Shown piece by piece: positions 45,614 to 54,923 of a stretch of DNA of 64,000 bases; position 1 is the first letter of the stretch; each line of letters opens with the position of its first letter. Made by a program: the position numbers and the translations under genes. The notes under the pieces are model-generated. The model was not told the DNA's origin and ran no database searches. It saw nothing but the letters and a program-made list of their open reading frames with translations. This stretch comes from Setomelanomma holmii (taxonomy: Eukaryota > Ascomycota > Dothideomycetes > Pleosporales > Phaeosphaeriaceae): the NCBI GenBank assembly GCA_010015745.1, contig ML978255.1, positions 1-64,000 on the forward strand, given 5' to 3'.

Positions 45614-46006
45614 ATGACGACTCCAACTCTGACGAACCCCGCCATCACAGCAGCCATCTGCGCCTTGGAGCACCGCGCTTGGGCTGCTCTGTGCAAATCA
45701 GGCGAAGACCTTTTGCCTATGCTCTCCACCAACCCTGTCATGATCTTTCCGGGAGACTTCCTACTCACCAGTACATCATCGCCCTCTGTCCACGAGATGC
45801 TGCAAGGACCCAACTTCAAACCCTGGAAGTCGTACACTCTCAGTCATGACGAAGTACTGCCGCTCAGCAAAGACAGCGCCATCATTTACTACCGCATAGA
45901 AGCGACGAGAGACGAGGAGACTTTCCGCGCCATTTGCTCGAGCGTATGGATCTTGGAGGGCTCAGGTGGTTGGAAGATGACGAGCCATCAGCAGACATTG
46001 ATCTGA
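45614..46006 (+). CDS. SnoaL/DUF4440-type NTF2-like protein
   Basis: 130 aa, intronless. I chose ATG 45614 (MTTPTLTNPAITAAI) because the upstream in-frame extension has no family-like features. The length and pattern fit the NTF2-like cone fold of DUF4440/SnoaL proteins: ALEHRAWAALCKSGEDLLPM (first helix), VMIFPGDFLLTST, YTLSHDEVLPLSKDSAIIYY and CSSVWILEGSGGWKMTSHQQT (the strand-rich half with the typical W-x5-GWK-hhHxQ ending). Such proteins include small hydrolases, isomerases and binding proteins. The activity cannot be told. Likely cytosolic. Confidence 0.82.
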   Translation: MTTPTLTNPAITAAICALEHRAWAALCKSGEDLLPMLSTNPVMIFPGDFLLTSTSSPSVHEMLQGPNFKPWKSYTLSHDEVLPLSKDSAIIYYRIEATRDEETFRAICSSVWILEGSGGWKMTSHQQTLI

Positions 46007-46543
46007 GAGAGTCTATACGTATCCAGGACGATTGGACTGATGTGTTCGGGTTAGTATCAGTGGCTGGTGTCTAGCGAAATTCCAGGTTTCTGAATTGGGA
46101 GACTTTGAAAGAGAATACAAATACTGAGTGTTTGAACCTCACCAGTCAGCTCGTAGGTGACTTGCAAGCCCAAGAATGCGCTGATTACGAGACGCTGCAC
46201 TGCAGCTTGCGGTCTACCTCTGGAATGTGATTTCAAAGATGCTAGGCAGTAAATACCAAAACCACTTCACTTGGCTTCGGCTTCGGACTCGCATGCCATG
46301 AGAGCTTAGCATATCTATCGTTGCGATCTCGATCTTCGTCCGTCGCGTGGGAACGCGCACTAAATTAGTGGCCGTTGAGTGACGTATGGACCCTTCCCAT
46401 TTCCGCATGTATCCTTCTGCCCCCAGGATGGGGAAATCCTTGAACCGCAATTGCCATTTTTTTCAATTTCCATGCTGACCTTTGGCCTAAGGCAGCATCC
46501 TAGAGTTCTTCTAGTTCGACGTCAATATCTCGCTCATCGCACC
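46007..46543. other. Intergenic, no gene seen
   Basis: Contains the NTF2-like gene 3' flank and the promoter of the 2H phosphoesterase-like gene. An in-frame upstream extension to ATG 46472 is possible but less likely. Confidence 0.45.
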
Positions 46544-47554
46544 ATGTCTGGTGGGCTCAGTTACGCTGCAGCTGTCAGCACACCCAATGGAACGCTCCGG
46601 CAGCCGCAAATCGAGGCGAGAGCGTGCTCGGATCCAGATCTCAGGTCATCATTCGAGTCGCAGGCGTCCAATAAGGTGCAATCAAAGCCCCAGCGTCCCG
46701 GTGCTGGGATAAGATCAAAGACAAGTTTCCGAGGCTGGGCGTCGAAGAAGGGCCAGGAGTCTTCAGACAAAGAAAGAGGAGCTGTCCGGGAAGTGCAGCA
46801 TGGGCATGAGACAAGATCAGAGCACAGGCCCAATACTGGAGAGACAGGGGAGCACGTGTATGTCCTTACCATGAAGCTGGAGGACAGTCTAGCGCGGCCA
46901 ATGAATGAGATGCGGGAAGAGCACTTCCCGAAGAGGCTGAACAGGACACCAGCCCATCTGACACTCTTCCATGCTCTACCGCATTCGCAGATAGAGGCTC
47001 TCGAGCAGGGTCTCGCACAGCTTGCCTCGGATACACAACCCTTTCATGTGTCAACGGGAGGACCTTTCCGGATGCGTAAGGGGGTTGGAGTGAATGTTGA
47101 CGCCGGGTATCAGAAGATGAAAGACGTGCATGGCCAGCTCAGATCACTGTGGATGCCGTTCCTAAGTGAGCAAGATCAGGGAGGATTCCGGCCACATTGG
47201 ACCGTCATGAACAAAGTCGATGAAGAGGAGGGGGTAGAAGATGCTCTACACGCGGTTCGCAAGGAGCTGTCTCAGAGGACCAAGGAAGGCCAGGCAGTGG
47301 GACTGGAGCTGTGGAAGTACGACAGAGGCAATTGGATATGGGCCAATGAGTATCCCTTCAGTGACCGCGGCAAGCTCTCGCGGACACATACAGCGGAGTC
47401 CTCAAGCAACGGGAAAGCCTCGTCTTCGCCTAAGATCGGTAGTAATGGCGAGCAGGCGCTGGGAAGTGGGCCTGGGATGAGACCGGCTATGATGAAGCGG
47501 GGGAGCAGCGTAGCCGATGCGTGGAGGTCTATGAGCTTTCGACGCAAGAGCTAA
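46544..47554 (+). CDS. 2H phosphoesterase / 2'-5' RNA ligase-like protein
   Basis: 336 aa, intronless, starting MSGGLSYAAAV. The core (about residues 105-275) has the two hallmark H-x-T/S motifs of the 2H superfamily, PAHLTLFHALP and RPHWTVMNKV, at about the expected distance. Relatives act on 2'-5' or cyclic phosphodiester bonds in RNA or ADP-ribose derivatives. This subgroup is common in fungi and mostly unstudied. The N-terminal 100 residues are basic, Ser/Gln-rich and probably disordered. The C-terminal 60 are Ser/Gly-rich and end in a basic motif (SMSFRRKS). WKYDRGNWIWANEYPF follows the core and is typical of the fungal branch. Substrate unknown. Confidence 0.8.
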   Translation: MSGGLSYAAAVSTPNGTLRQPQIEARACSDPDLRSSFESQASNKVQSKPQRPGAGIRSKTSFRGWASKKGQESSDKERGAVREVQHGHETRSEHRPNTGETGEHVYVLTMKLEDSLARPMNEMREEHFPKRLNRTPAHLTLFHALPHSQIEALEQGLAQLASDTQPFHVSTGGPFRMRKGVGVNVDAGYQKMKDVHGQLRSLWMPFLSEQDQGGFRPHWTVMNKVDEEEGVEDALHAVRKELSQRTKEGQAVGLELWKYDRGNWIWANEYPFSDRGKLSRTHTAESSSNGKASSSPKIGSNGEQALGSGPGMRPAMMKRGSSVADAWRSMSFRRKS

Positions 47555-49032
47555 AATTTTGATAAAGTGCCGCTTTGCCGCTCTTATTAACGTAAATCGG
47601 TGCTTCTACGGTCTGTCTTTGATGGATGTGTCAAACCTTCCAGGAGCGGTAGTGTGGCGATAATATTGGCACGGTGAGCATACCAAATGACGAACCCATG
47701 GCATTTCATCGCAGAAGTGTCTAGGCCAAACCGATGTAAGGCTTGGCATTTATCAACCTGTCTTGATGTCAACCTCATACTTGATATCGTGAGAAGTCAC
47801 TGTCGGCCACCGTAATAAATGTAAGTCCGAATTGTCAACTGCTTCGCAGCCGAGCAGTGAGCTTGCCGTAGTCACATACTCGTCCAGGCCTGAGAAGTAT
47901 TGCTGCGCTTATACGGAATGAGAATGTGAGTAGCTGCGTGCTGAAGAATATGATGACCGCAGCTCAAAAGTCAGAAAGCAATCATCGAAATCTCGAAGAT
48001 TGTGTTGGCCGTTTTGAACAAGGTAACATGAACATGTGTCGTGCTCCAAATACCTCATCTTGCCCCGTATGAAGGTAGTCAGCGGCGCGGTGGGGACAGA
48101 TCTCGCCACGTAAAGCGCTACGCGTCGTACTCAATATGGCACGTTACCGAACATCGAGAGGACGAAGTGAGGGAGCGGAGGAGACAAGTGCTCCCTTCTC
48201 AGGATGCGCATACCTAATGTCAACGTCTTGATTTTCGCCGAGGTCATGCGTACTACAACGCCTAGAAGCAGCAAATGAGATGTGGCGTTCGATGGTCTCA
48301 TTTGCGGTTTCCCCGAACGAGGTATAAAAGCCACAACCAGCCACAGACCATGTCCGCTAGGGCGGGAGCTCTCCGCGCGGACGACCCAGGCGTGACCAAA
48401 AGATTCTGATCTCGAACGCCGCCAATTTCGCATATAGCTGCACGTGGGCTCATCTTCAGGAGATCTGGCGCAAGGCGGTCACTCGAGCTGCGGATGGATT
48501 GACCCGAACTAATCGCTTGTACCATGCACAATGGTGGCATCGTGCCTCGTGATGGTGTTACAGCCAGTGGGTGTACGTATACGATGTCACCCCCAGGACA
48601 TGGCAAAGACGACCAAATTAGCAGCGGATGCGCTGAGCGATCAGGGTCTGGGAACTTAGGTTTGACTCGGGTGCAAGGGGCTGGACCAGTTGGAGGCAAT
48701 TGACAAGCCAGCGAGCGTAGCGGCTGGTGGGGGTGCTGGCGGTGCTGGCGGTGCGCAAAGAAAGGGGAATGGACCCTGCTTGGCGGTGCCATTTTGAAGC
48801 TAGGGAGGAGTGGTCCACTAATGCTCGCGACATCGTTTAAGAACCAGCTGGCCTCACCACAAGAGCTCCTTGACTTCGACTGCCTATACCAACTGTTACA
48901 TACGTGTGTTCTGCATTACGGTCCACATCGAACATCTACCGCTCGTTAATTTGGTTGAAAACCCATTCGCTGTCTTTGACCCCTCAATCACAATTTCTCG
49001 AGCTTCACACTGCACGCCGCAACGCCGCCAAC
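47555..49032. other. Gene-free region, about 1.5 kb
   Basis: Overlapping minus-strand frames at 48131-48833 have no recognisable features. A short GGTGCTGGC-type simple repeat lies near 48725-48760. The last 200 bp before 49033 is pyrimidine-rich and likely promoter and 5' UTR of the mannose pyrophosphorylase gene. Confidence 0.5.
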
Positions 49033-50308
49033 ATGAAAGGTTCACGCACCCAATTGCCATGCATTGCTTTTAGCTAAGACGACATGCAGCCATCATTCTC
49101 GTCGGAGGGTTTGGAACCCGCCTGCGCCCTCTCGTATGCCTCCCCATCTCGCACACCGCTCCCTCGAGAGCCCCGCGATGTCCATACATTGGGCAGAGCT
49201 AACATGCGCAGACCCTCACATACCCTAAGCCGCTCGTTGAGTTCGCGAACAAGCCTATGATCCAGCATCAGATCGAGGCCCTTGCTGCTGCTGGTGTCAC
49301 AGATGTTGTCCTCGCAGTCAACTACCGCCCGGAGATCATGGCAGAGGCTCTGAAGACCGTTAGTAGGACGCTACCATTGCATTGCAGAGCACACGAATAA
49401 CAGGCTTGCAGTATGAGAAGCAGTACAACGTTAAGATTGAGTTCTCTGTTGAGACCGAGCCCCTCGGCACCGCCGGTCCCCTCAAGCTCGCCGAACGCAT
49501 CCTGGGCAAGGACGACTCACCCTTCTTCGTCCTCAACGCCGACGTCACTTGCGACTACCCCTTCGCCCAGCTCGCCGAGTTCCACAAGCAGCACGGCGGC
49601 GAGGGCACCATTGTCGTGACCAAGGTCGAGGAGCCGTCCAAGTACGGTGTGGTTGTGCACAAGCCTGGCTCCTCGTCGCTGATCGACCGCTTCGTCGAGA
49701 AGCCCGTCGAGTTCGTCGGCAACCGTATCAACGCCGGTATCTACATCTTGAACCCCTCCGTACTCAACCGCATCGAGCTCCGACCCACCTCAATCGAGCA
49801 GGAGACATTCCCCGCCATTGTCAAGGACGGTCTGCTACATTCGTTCGATCTCGAGGGCTTCTGGATGGACGTGGGGCAGCCCAAGGACTTCTTGTCTGGC
49901 ACCTGCCTCTACCTCTCATCTTTGGCCCGCAAGAACTCGAAGTTGCTCACCCCACCATCAGAGCCCTACGTCTATGGCGGCAACGTTCTCATCGATTCGT
50001 CAGCCAAGATTGGCAAGAACTGCCGGATCGGCCCCAACGTCACCATTGGTCCCAACGTCATCATTGGCGATGGTGTCCGTCTGCAGCGATGCGTTATCCT
50101 CAAGAACAGCCGCGTCAAGGATCACGCTTGGGTCAAGTCGACTATTGTCGGCTGGAACAGCACTGTCGGCAAATGGGCGCGTCTCGAGAACGTCACCGTG
50201 CTCGGCGACGACGTGTCCATTGGCGACGAGGTCTACGTCAACGGTGGCTCTGTATTGCCGCACAAGTCCATCAAGCAAAACGTGGACACCCCCTCGATCA
50301 TCATGTAA
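49033..50308 (+). CDS. MPG1: GDP-mannose pyrophosphorylase (mannose-1-P guanylyltransferase)
   Basis: Exons 49033-49039, 49090-49133, 49212-49358 and 49412-50308, 364 aa, the usual family length. The first exon is only 7 nt (ATG AAA G). Splicing yields MKAIILVGGFGTRLRPLTL with the nucleotidyl-transferase signature GGxGTRLRPLT, then YPKPLVEFANKPM. The enzyme makes GDP-mannose from mannose-1-phosphate and GTP, feeding protein glycosylation, GPI anchors and wall mannan. FVLNADVTCDYPF contains the metal-binding Asp; FVEKPVEFVGNRINAGIYIL is the sugar-binding region. The C-terminal left-handed beta-helix has hexapeptide repeats (IGKNCRIGPNVTIGPNVIIG) and ends NVDTPSIIM. It is normally essential. 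The 50-78 nt introns are all near the 5' end. Confidence 0.96.
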
Positions 50309-50636
50309 AGTCGTTCGAAATGCTGCATGCGCCATCTACACTTTTTTTTAATTGTTATGTCACTTCTTGTACATTCTGGTCACACGGTTTGGTAACACTG
50401 CATAGAGCTTGCAGGTGTTCTATGGCGTTTTTCCTTCTCTCAGATTTCAGAATGGGTCACAAAAGCGAAAGAATGGTCAGGGAGACATAGAGCTTTTGAT
50501 GATAAATCATGTGGCCACGAAGGCTGCTTTGTTACTCATTTGTCTGGAAATGTATTCCAGACCTACGCGAACGATATCGAATGAAAGATGTAAATTCTAA
50601 GCCACGTATCGAGACATCTGAAGGCAATGGTGATCA
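50309..50636. other. 3' flank of mannose pyrophosphorylase gene
   Basis: No gene seen. A T-run (50341-50350) lies shortly after the stop codon. Confidence 0.45.
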
Positions 50637-51005
50637 TTCTGCCACGTCTGCCCCAACAAAGCTACAACGCAACGCTTTACGGAGACCCTGCCGACCACCA
50701 AAACTCCTACTCCTACTCCCAAGAACGTCACGCTATCCGGAAGCGCCGAATTGTGTTTCAATGAGCTACTGTAGCATTACTTTGCGGTCGAGGTGCAGTC
50801 GCAAGCTGGAGCGGCACGAGTAGTGGTGTTCGAAGCACTTCATGGTGCTCAACTTCCGGCGAGCCTAGGAAGAACTTCCGTGGTGCATTGGACGATTCGG
50901 GAGAAGCATGTCCTTCCTCCTGTCGTAGCCATTGGAGTGGGGACGGCATGGCAGCGTCTGATTATGAAGAACTATGGGTATAGTCTTGCAAGGCTTAGAG
51001 TGTAG
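50637..51005 (+). CDS. Possible hypothetical protein, one internal TAG
   Basis: One plus frame is open from about 50637 to 51005 except for a TAG near 50771. The second half (VVVFEALHGAQLPASLGRTS, then HVLPPVVAIGVGTAWQRLIM, ending KNYGYSLARLRV) looks like a folded protein. The TAG could be a nonsense mutation or the acceptor of a 48-nt in-frame intron starting GTCACG. No start codon was found in frame, so upstream exons may exist. I do not recognise the family. Confidence 0.3.
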
Positions 51006-51622
51006 TTGATCTGCGGAGAATCGAGTTGTTGTCTGAGCTTTTGGATTGTGCGGCTCTGTTGGTAAAATAGAATAGGTATGTTGGCTGGTCGAGCAGTTCG
51101 CAGTTGTACAATCTCGGGAACAGGATACTGTGAATCGTAGGAAGATATTTCTGCTCTTTTGTCCTGCTCGAGACCATATATACGTCTCGCTATCTCGATA
51201 TCCGAGCCATGCCGAGTAAGCGCTGCGTCACGTTCCTGCTACAATAAGCAATTGAGTCATTGTGCGGAAATTTACAGATGTCGTGAGAGCGTACTTTCAA
51301 CTGTTATACGTCATTGTAAAAGAAAATAGTGGGTCGAGAATTGAAGACTGTAATCCATACTCGTCCGTAATCCTAAGCTACCAATACGCTGATAAGGTGC
51401 GGCGCAAGAACCCTCCGATCAGCACCATTGCCAAACAGTCCAGAAAATGGCATCAAGCAAGAGCATAAATATCAAAAGACCTATAGCCTCGCTGCATAAG
51501 CAGTCCTCCGTCTCGCCTTTCATGTCGGGCTCTTGCAGAAGTTTCAGGCGACTCATCCCTTTGGTCAACATGGCCTGATCTTGCTTCCATTGAAGCATCT
51601 GAACATCGAGATTCCCAAGCTC
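51006..51622. other. Convergent intergenic region
   Basis: AT-richer than neighbours. Only short chance frames. Confidence 0.5.
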
Positions 51623-52551
51623 CTAATTTGGACTCCAGAGACCATTGGCCTTCTTACTAGCCAGATCATCCAAGATCTTGAGCTGGCCTGCACCGATATC
51701 GTAGATGAGTCCATGTAGAGTGAGACCTCGCTCGCTCGTTGCCCGTCTAACAGCAGGATGCTGCTTCAGAACCTCGATGGACTGCTGGACATTGAGTTCT
51801 GCGACTAGAGCAGCGCGGGCGTCATCGTCAGCCAGTCTTGCCAGCTCCGTCTTATGCTTTCGTCGCAACCTGTGACATGCTTAGCGTCGCTGCATTGCGC
51901 GAACATGTGTTCGGCCGAACTATCGCCAGATGCAACTTACTCTCGCACAGGATGCAGCCATGTGTTGAGCGTCTCTCCCAAGTCTGTATCCACGAGCGAC
52001 GCCGCAGCTCCTCCGCACTTAGTATGCCCGCAAACGACCACCTTTCTCACCTTGAGATGCGTGACTGCATACTCGACGACGCTGGCCGAGTTGATATCGT
52101 TCGCGTGCACCGTGTTTGCAATGTTCCTATGCACGAAGATTTCGCCTGGTCTGCAGTTGCAGACAGTTGTCTCAGGCACTCGACTGTCGGCGCATCCTAT
52201 CCAAAGAATCTCAGGCGCTTGACCCTTGGCGAGCTCTGCGAAGGCATTCGGATCTTTCTCGGTGGTGCGTTGGACGTAACGGCGATTTCCCGTAATGAGG
52301 TGGTCAAGGGGATCTGGAATCAGGTGAGTTGTGCATGTTCTGAAGGGCGCATCCTTGATCGCGCCTTGGCTGGGGTCAATGTGGGCAGATCGCGATGGGT
52401 GGTGGGCCGATCAACGACATAAAGCGCAAGGCTGCCCCAGGATTTCGCGACTCTCGTGCTTTGCGCTGCACTTCCGTTCCCGGCTGCGTGATGATTCTCC
52501 ACTACTTTGACATGTGCGAGGAGGTTCAGACTTACCTATGTATGTCGCCAT
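51623..52551 (-). CDS. Beta-class carbonic anhydrase
   Basis: Exons 52551-52536, 52313-51941 and 51869-51623, 211 aa. The first exon is 16 nt (MATYI plus one base). A 222-nt intron (GTAAGT...ATTCCAG) leads to DPLDHLITGNRRYV. The zinc site is complete: Cys and the Asp-Arg dyad in WIGCADSRVPETTVCNC, and His/Cys in VVVCGHTKCGGAAAS. GEIFVHRNIANTVHANDINS is the conserved block that follows the dyad. The enzyme interconverts CO2 and bicarbonate. Fungal beta-CAs supply bicarbonate and support CO2 sensing. No clear targeting peptide, so probably cytosolic. Length is close to yeast Nce103. Confidence 0.93.
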
Positions 52552-54923
52552 GCTATGAATGAGGTACGACTATGTGCTGCTTTTGGCGGCGATGAGGGTG
52601 TATCGTCCTTATAACGAGAACGCAACAAGAAGAGCAGGAGACACTGAGATAGCAAAGATGGCAGCTGCGACGCCCATGGTACTTACAGCAGCTGCCTCTT
52701 ATCTAGCTGACGAGTTGCACTTGGGCGGCCACGGCATTCTGATGACAGGGTACGCAGAGCCCTGGAGGCTCACAATATGCGACACACTCCCGTTGCAGCA
52801 CCAAGACCAACCTGACGAAGCACCAATCGCTGACGCACTGCCGGACCCGAACTTTTGTCGAAGTGTTGAGTACCGAGACGCGTGGGAGCACGTACGAGCA
52901 CGTTACCATGGCGAGAGCCTTCTTCCCACCCAGCATACCAGCAACACCTCCATCGAATGATCAACTCCACGGACAACGGTGGGCGCCGCACCACAGCCGA
53001 GGCGTACAGCTTATGTGACTTGCATATACGCTGTAGACGCGGCGTTCGCGGCGCTGCCGAGAATCTTGTCATGCGGTGAAGCACTTTGAAGCACTTAACA
53101 GGCTTGGTCATTCACTCTCTTCTTCCAGCGACCTCAGATCTCCTTCATGTCAATTCTTATCACTCTCGGCAGCCTGCTTCCACCCTTGGAAATATCAGTG
53201 CCCAGCATCTTAGAGCAGAATTTGCCGTCTTTCGTGTCTCGAGTGGCGTTCCATTCCACCAGCCCCCGATGCATGAAGCCAGGGGTCACAAGCGAGCCGC
53301 GGTGTCAGCGTCCCACGAGAAGCATCAAACGCCGAGATGGATAAGCTACGTGCCCCAGTGTTCTTTCGCGGGCCTCTCCGATGGCTATATATGCTTTTTC
53401 TCTCGGTAGGCGAACGGTGCCATCAGTCCACTCATGTATACATCTGTCTATTGGTCAGACTTGAGCGCACGTGTGGTGGTACTCGAACGAGGACAAGTTG
53501 AGCTTTTGAGAAAGTACATGGCTCGAGACGAGACACTCAATCAGTACGGAGCTTCTGCAGTTGAAGGACTACGTGCACCAGCTTTCAGTAATTCGTCCTC
53601 GCTCTCCTCTACACTTTCACGGAAGACGTGCGGTGTAAGCGCAAAACCTCCCGCTGCGGCTTTTGGCTGATGAGAATGTGGTTGGTCCACCGTTTCTCAC
53701 AATCCAAGTGTCATTTCTCGTCACCCCAAGCAATCCTTTCCGCGAGCACGTCTATCTCGATCTGGACCGAGTCGATGTGACAGTCAATTACAAGACCGTT
53801 GGTTAACGAGTGGGTGATAAGCGCGAACTTCTACAACAGAGTCTAGCAATCTTTACATAATCCGACCAAGTTCAGTACCTGTAGCAATGGACTCAGATGA
53901 TAGCCGAAAGCCGAGTCTTCGCTGAGGCAGGTATGTCATGCGACAGCTTGATGAGCTACAAGACTTCATTCGGTATGCCTTCAGCAGCAAGTCGGCTGAA
54001 TGTTTTAGAGGCATGCGAGCTTTCCAGTGCGAGCCTTTTGCGCCATGTCTCTGAGTATTGGCTAGCTTGCCTTTTAGAGGCAACGGGCGATGGACACGCT
54101 GAAAACTTCCCGGTCGGAGCCTTTAGATCTATCGTGAGCTTTCAACATGACTGTAAGTATCGAAGGGCGAAAAGGACGTAGCGTCTTAAAACAGACACTA
54201 TTTCACAGGGCATGCTGAAAAATGCAGCATGCAGCTGTGAAGACATTGAATCGTCTTTGGGCATGCGCCGGAGAACATTGAGGCGTTTAAAAAGCACGAC
54301 ACACGAGCAACGAATGCGAACATCACGAACATCACGAACATTTTTGAAATTATGTTGCGAATGAGTATTATACATTTTTGATCATGAAGCACGGTATATT
54401 CTTCCTGTTGAGACCAACGATTAAGGATGATAAAGGCTCAGCTTCGGAAAGCCTAGGCGGCTAGCGGGTTGTAAAAGCTTCTCTTGCGGCGGAGGTACGG
54501 GCTGCTTCCTGAGTTCCAGATTCCAGCACCCGCTCGTCGATACCGATACTAAATACATCTCTGATCCGTGTACCGTCTACATGTTCAGTTTATTGTTTCT
54601 TGGCGATGGCGCCGGTAATCCTCTGGGCATGTCTGCACCTTGCTTAGGTAGGTCCGCGGAGAACAGATTGTCGAGCGCTGCCCTCAGGGTTGCCGCCGTG
54701 CAGCCAGCAATGTGAAAACGCAGGCTGTAGTGCAAGTCTGCTATGGTTGAGTCCAATGTGCGAGAAGTGTGCCCAGCACCCTCTGGGTCTTTGCAAGCCT
54801 TGCAAATGATGGTGCCTGTGCCCGCTCAGCTCCAGCTGTATGGAGCTTACCGATGTTCGCTTGCGCATCACTCCCAAAGACCAGTACGCCCACAGCCCGA
54901 TCGTAGCACATAATTCTGCTACG
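52552..54923. other. Gene-free region, about 2.4 kb
   Basis: Frames here (for example 52559-52960 and 53086-53409 plus) have no recognisable domains. A short tandem run of GAACATCAC lies near 54315-54340. It separates the carbonic anhydrase gene from the NACHT pseudogene. Confidence 0.45.

Noticed and set aside
48131..48833. Overlapping minus-strand frames of 66-164 codons
   Set aside because: No domains or coherent splice model, low-complexity composition, and several frames overlap the same DNA.
49549..50490. 313-codon plus-strand Arg-rich frame
   Set aside because: Out-of-frame shadow of the GDP-mannose pyrophosphorylase coding sequence.
54290..54345. GAACATCAC short direct repeats considered as a CRISPR-like or regulatory array
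   Set aside because: Only two to three short units without spacers; a simple-sequence run in a eukaryotic genome.
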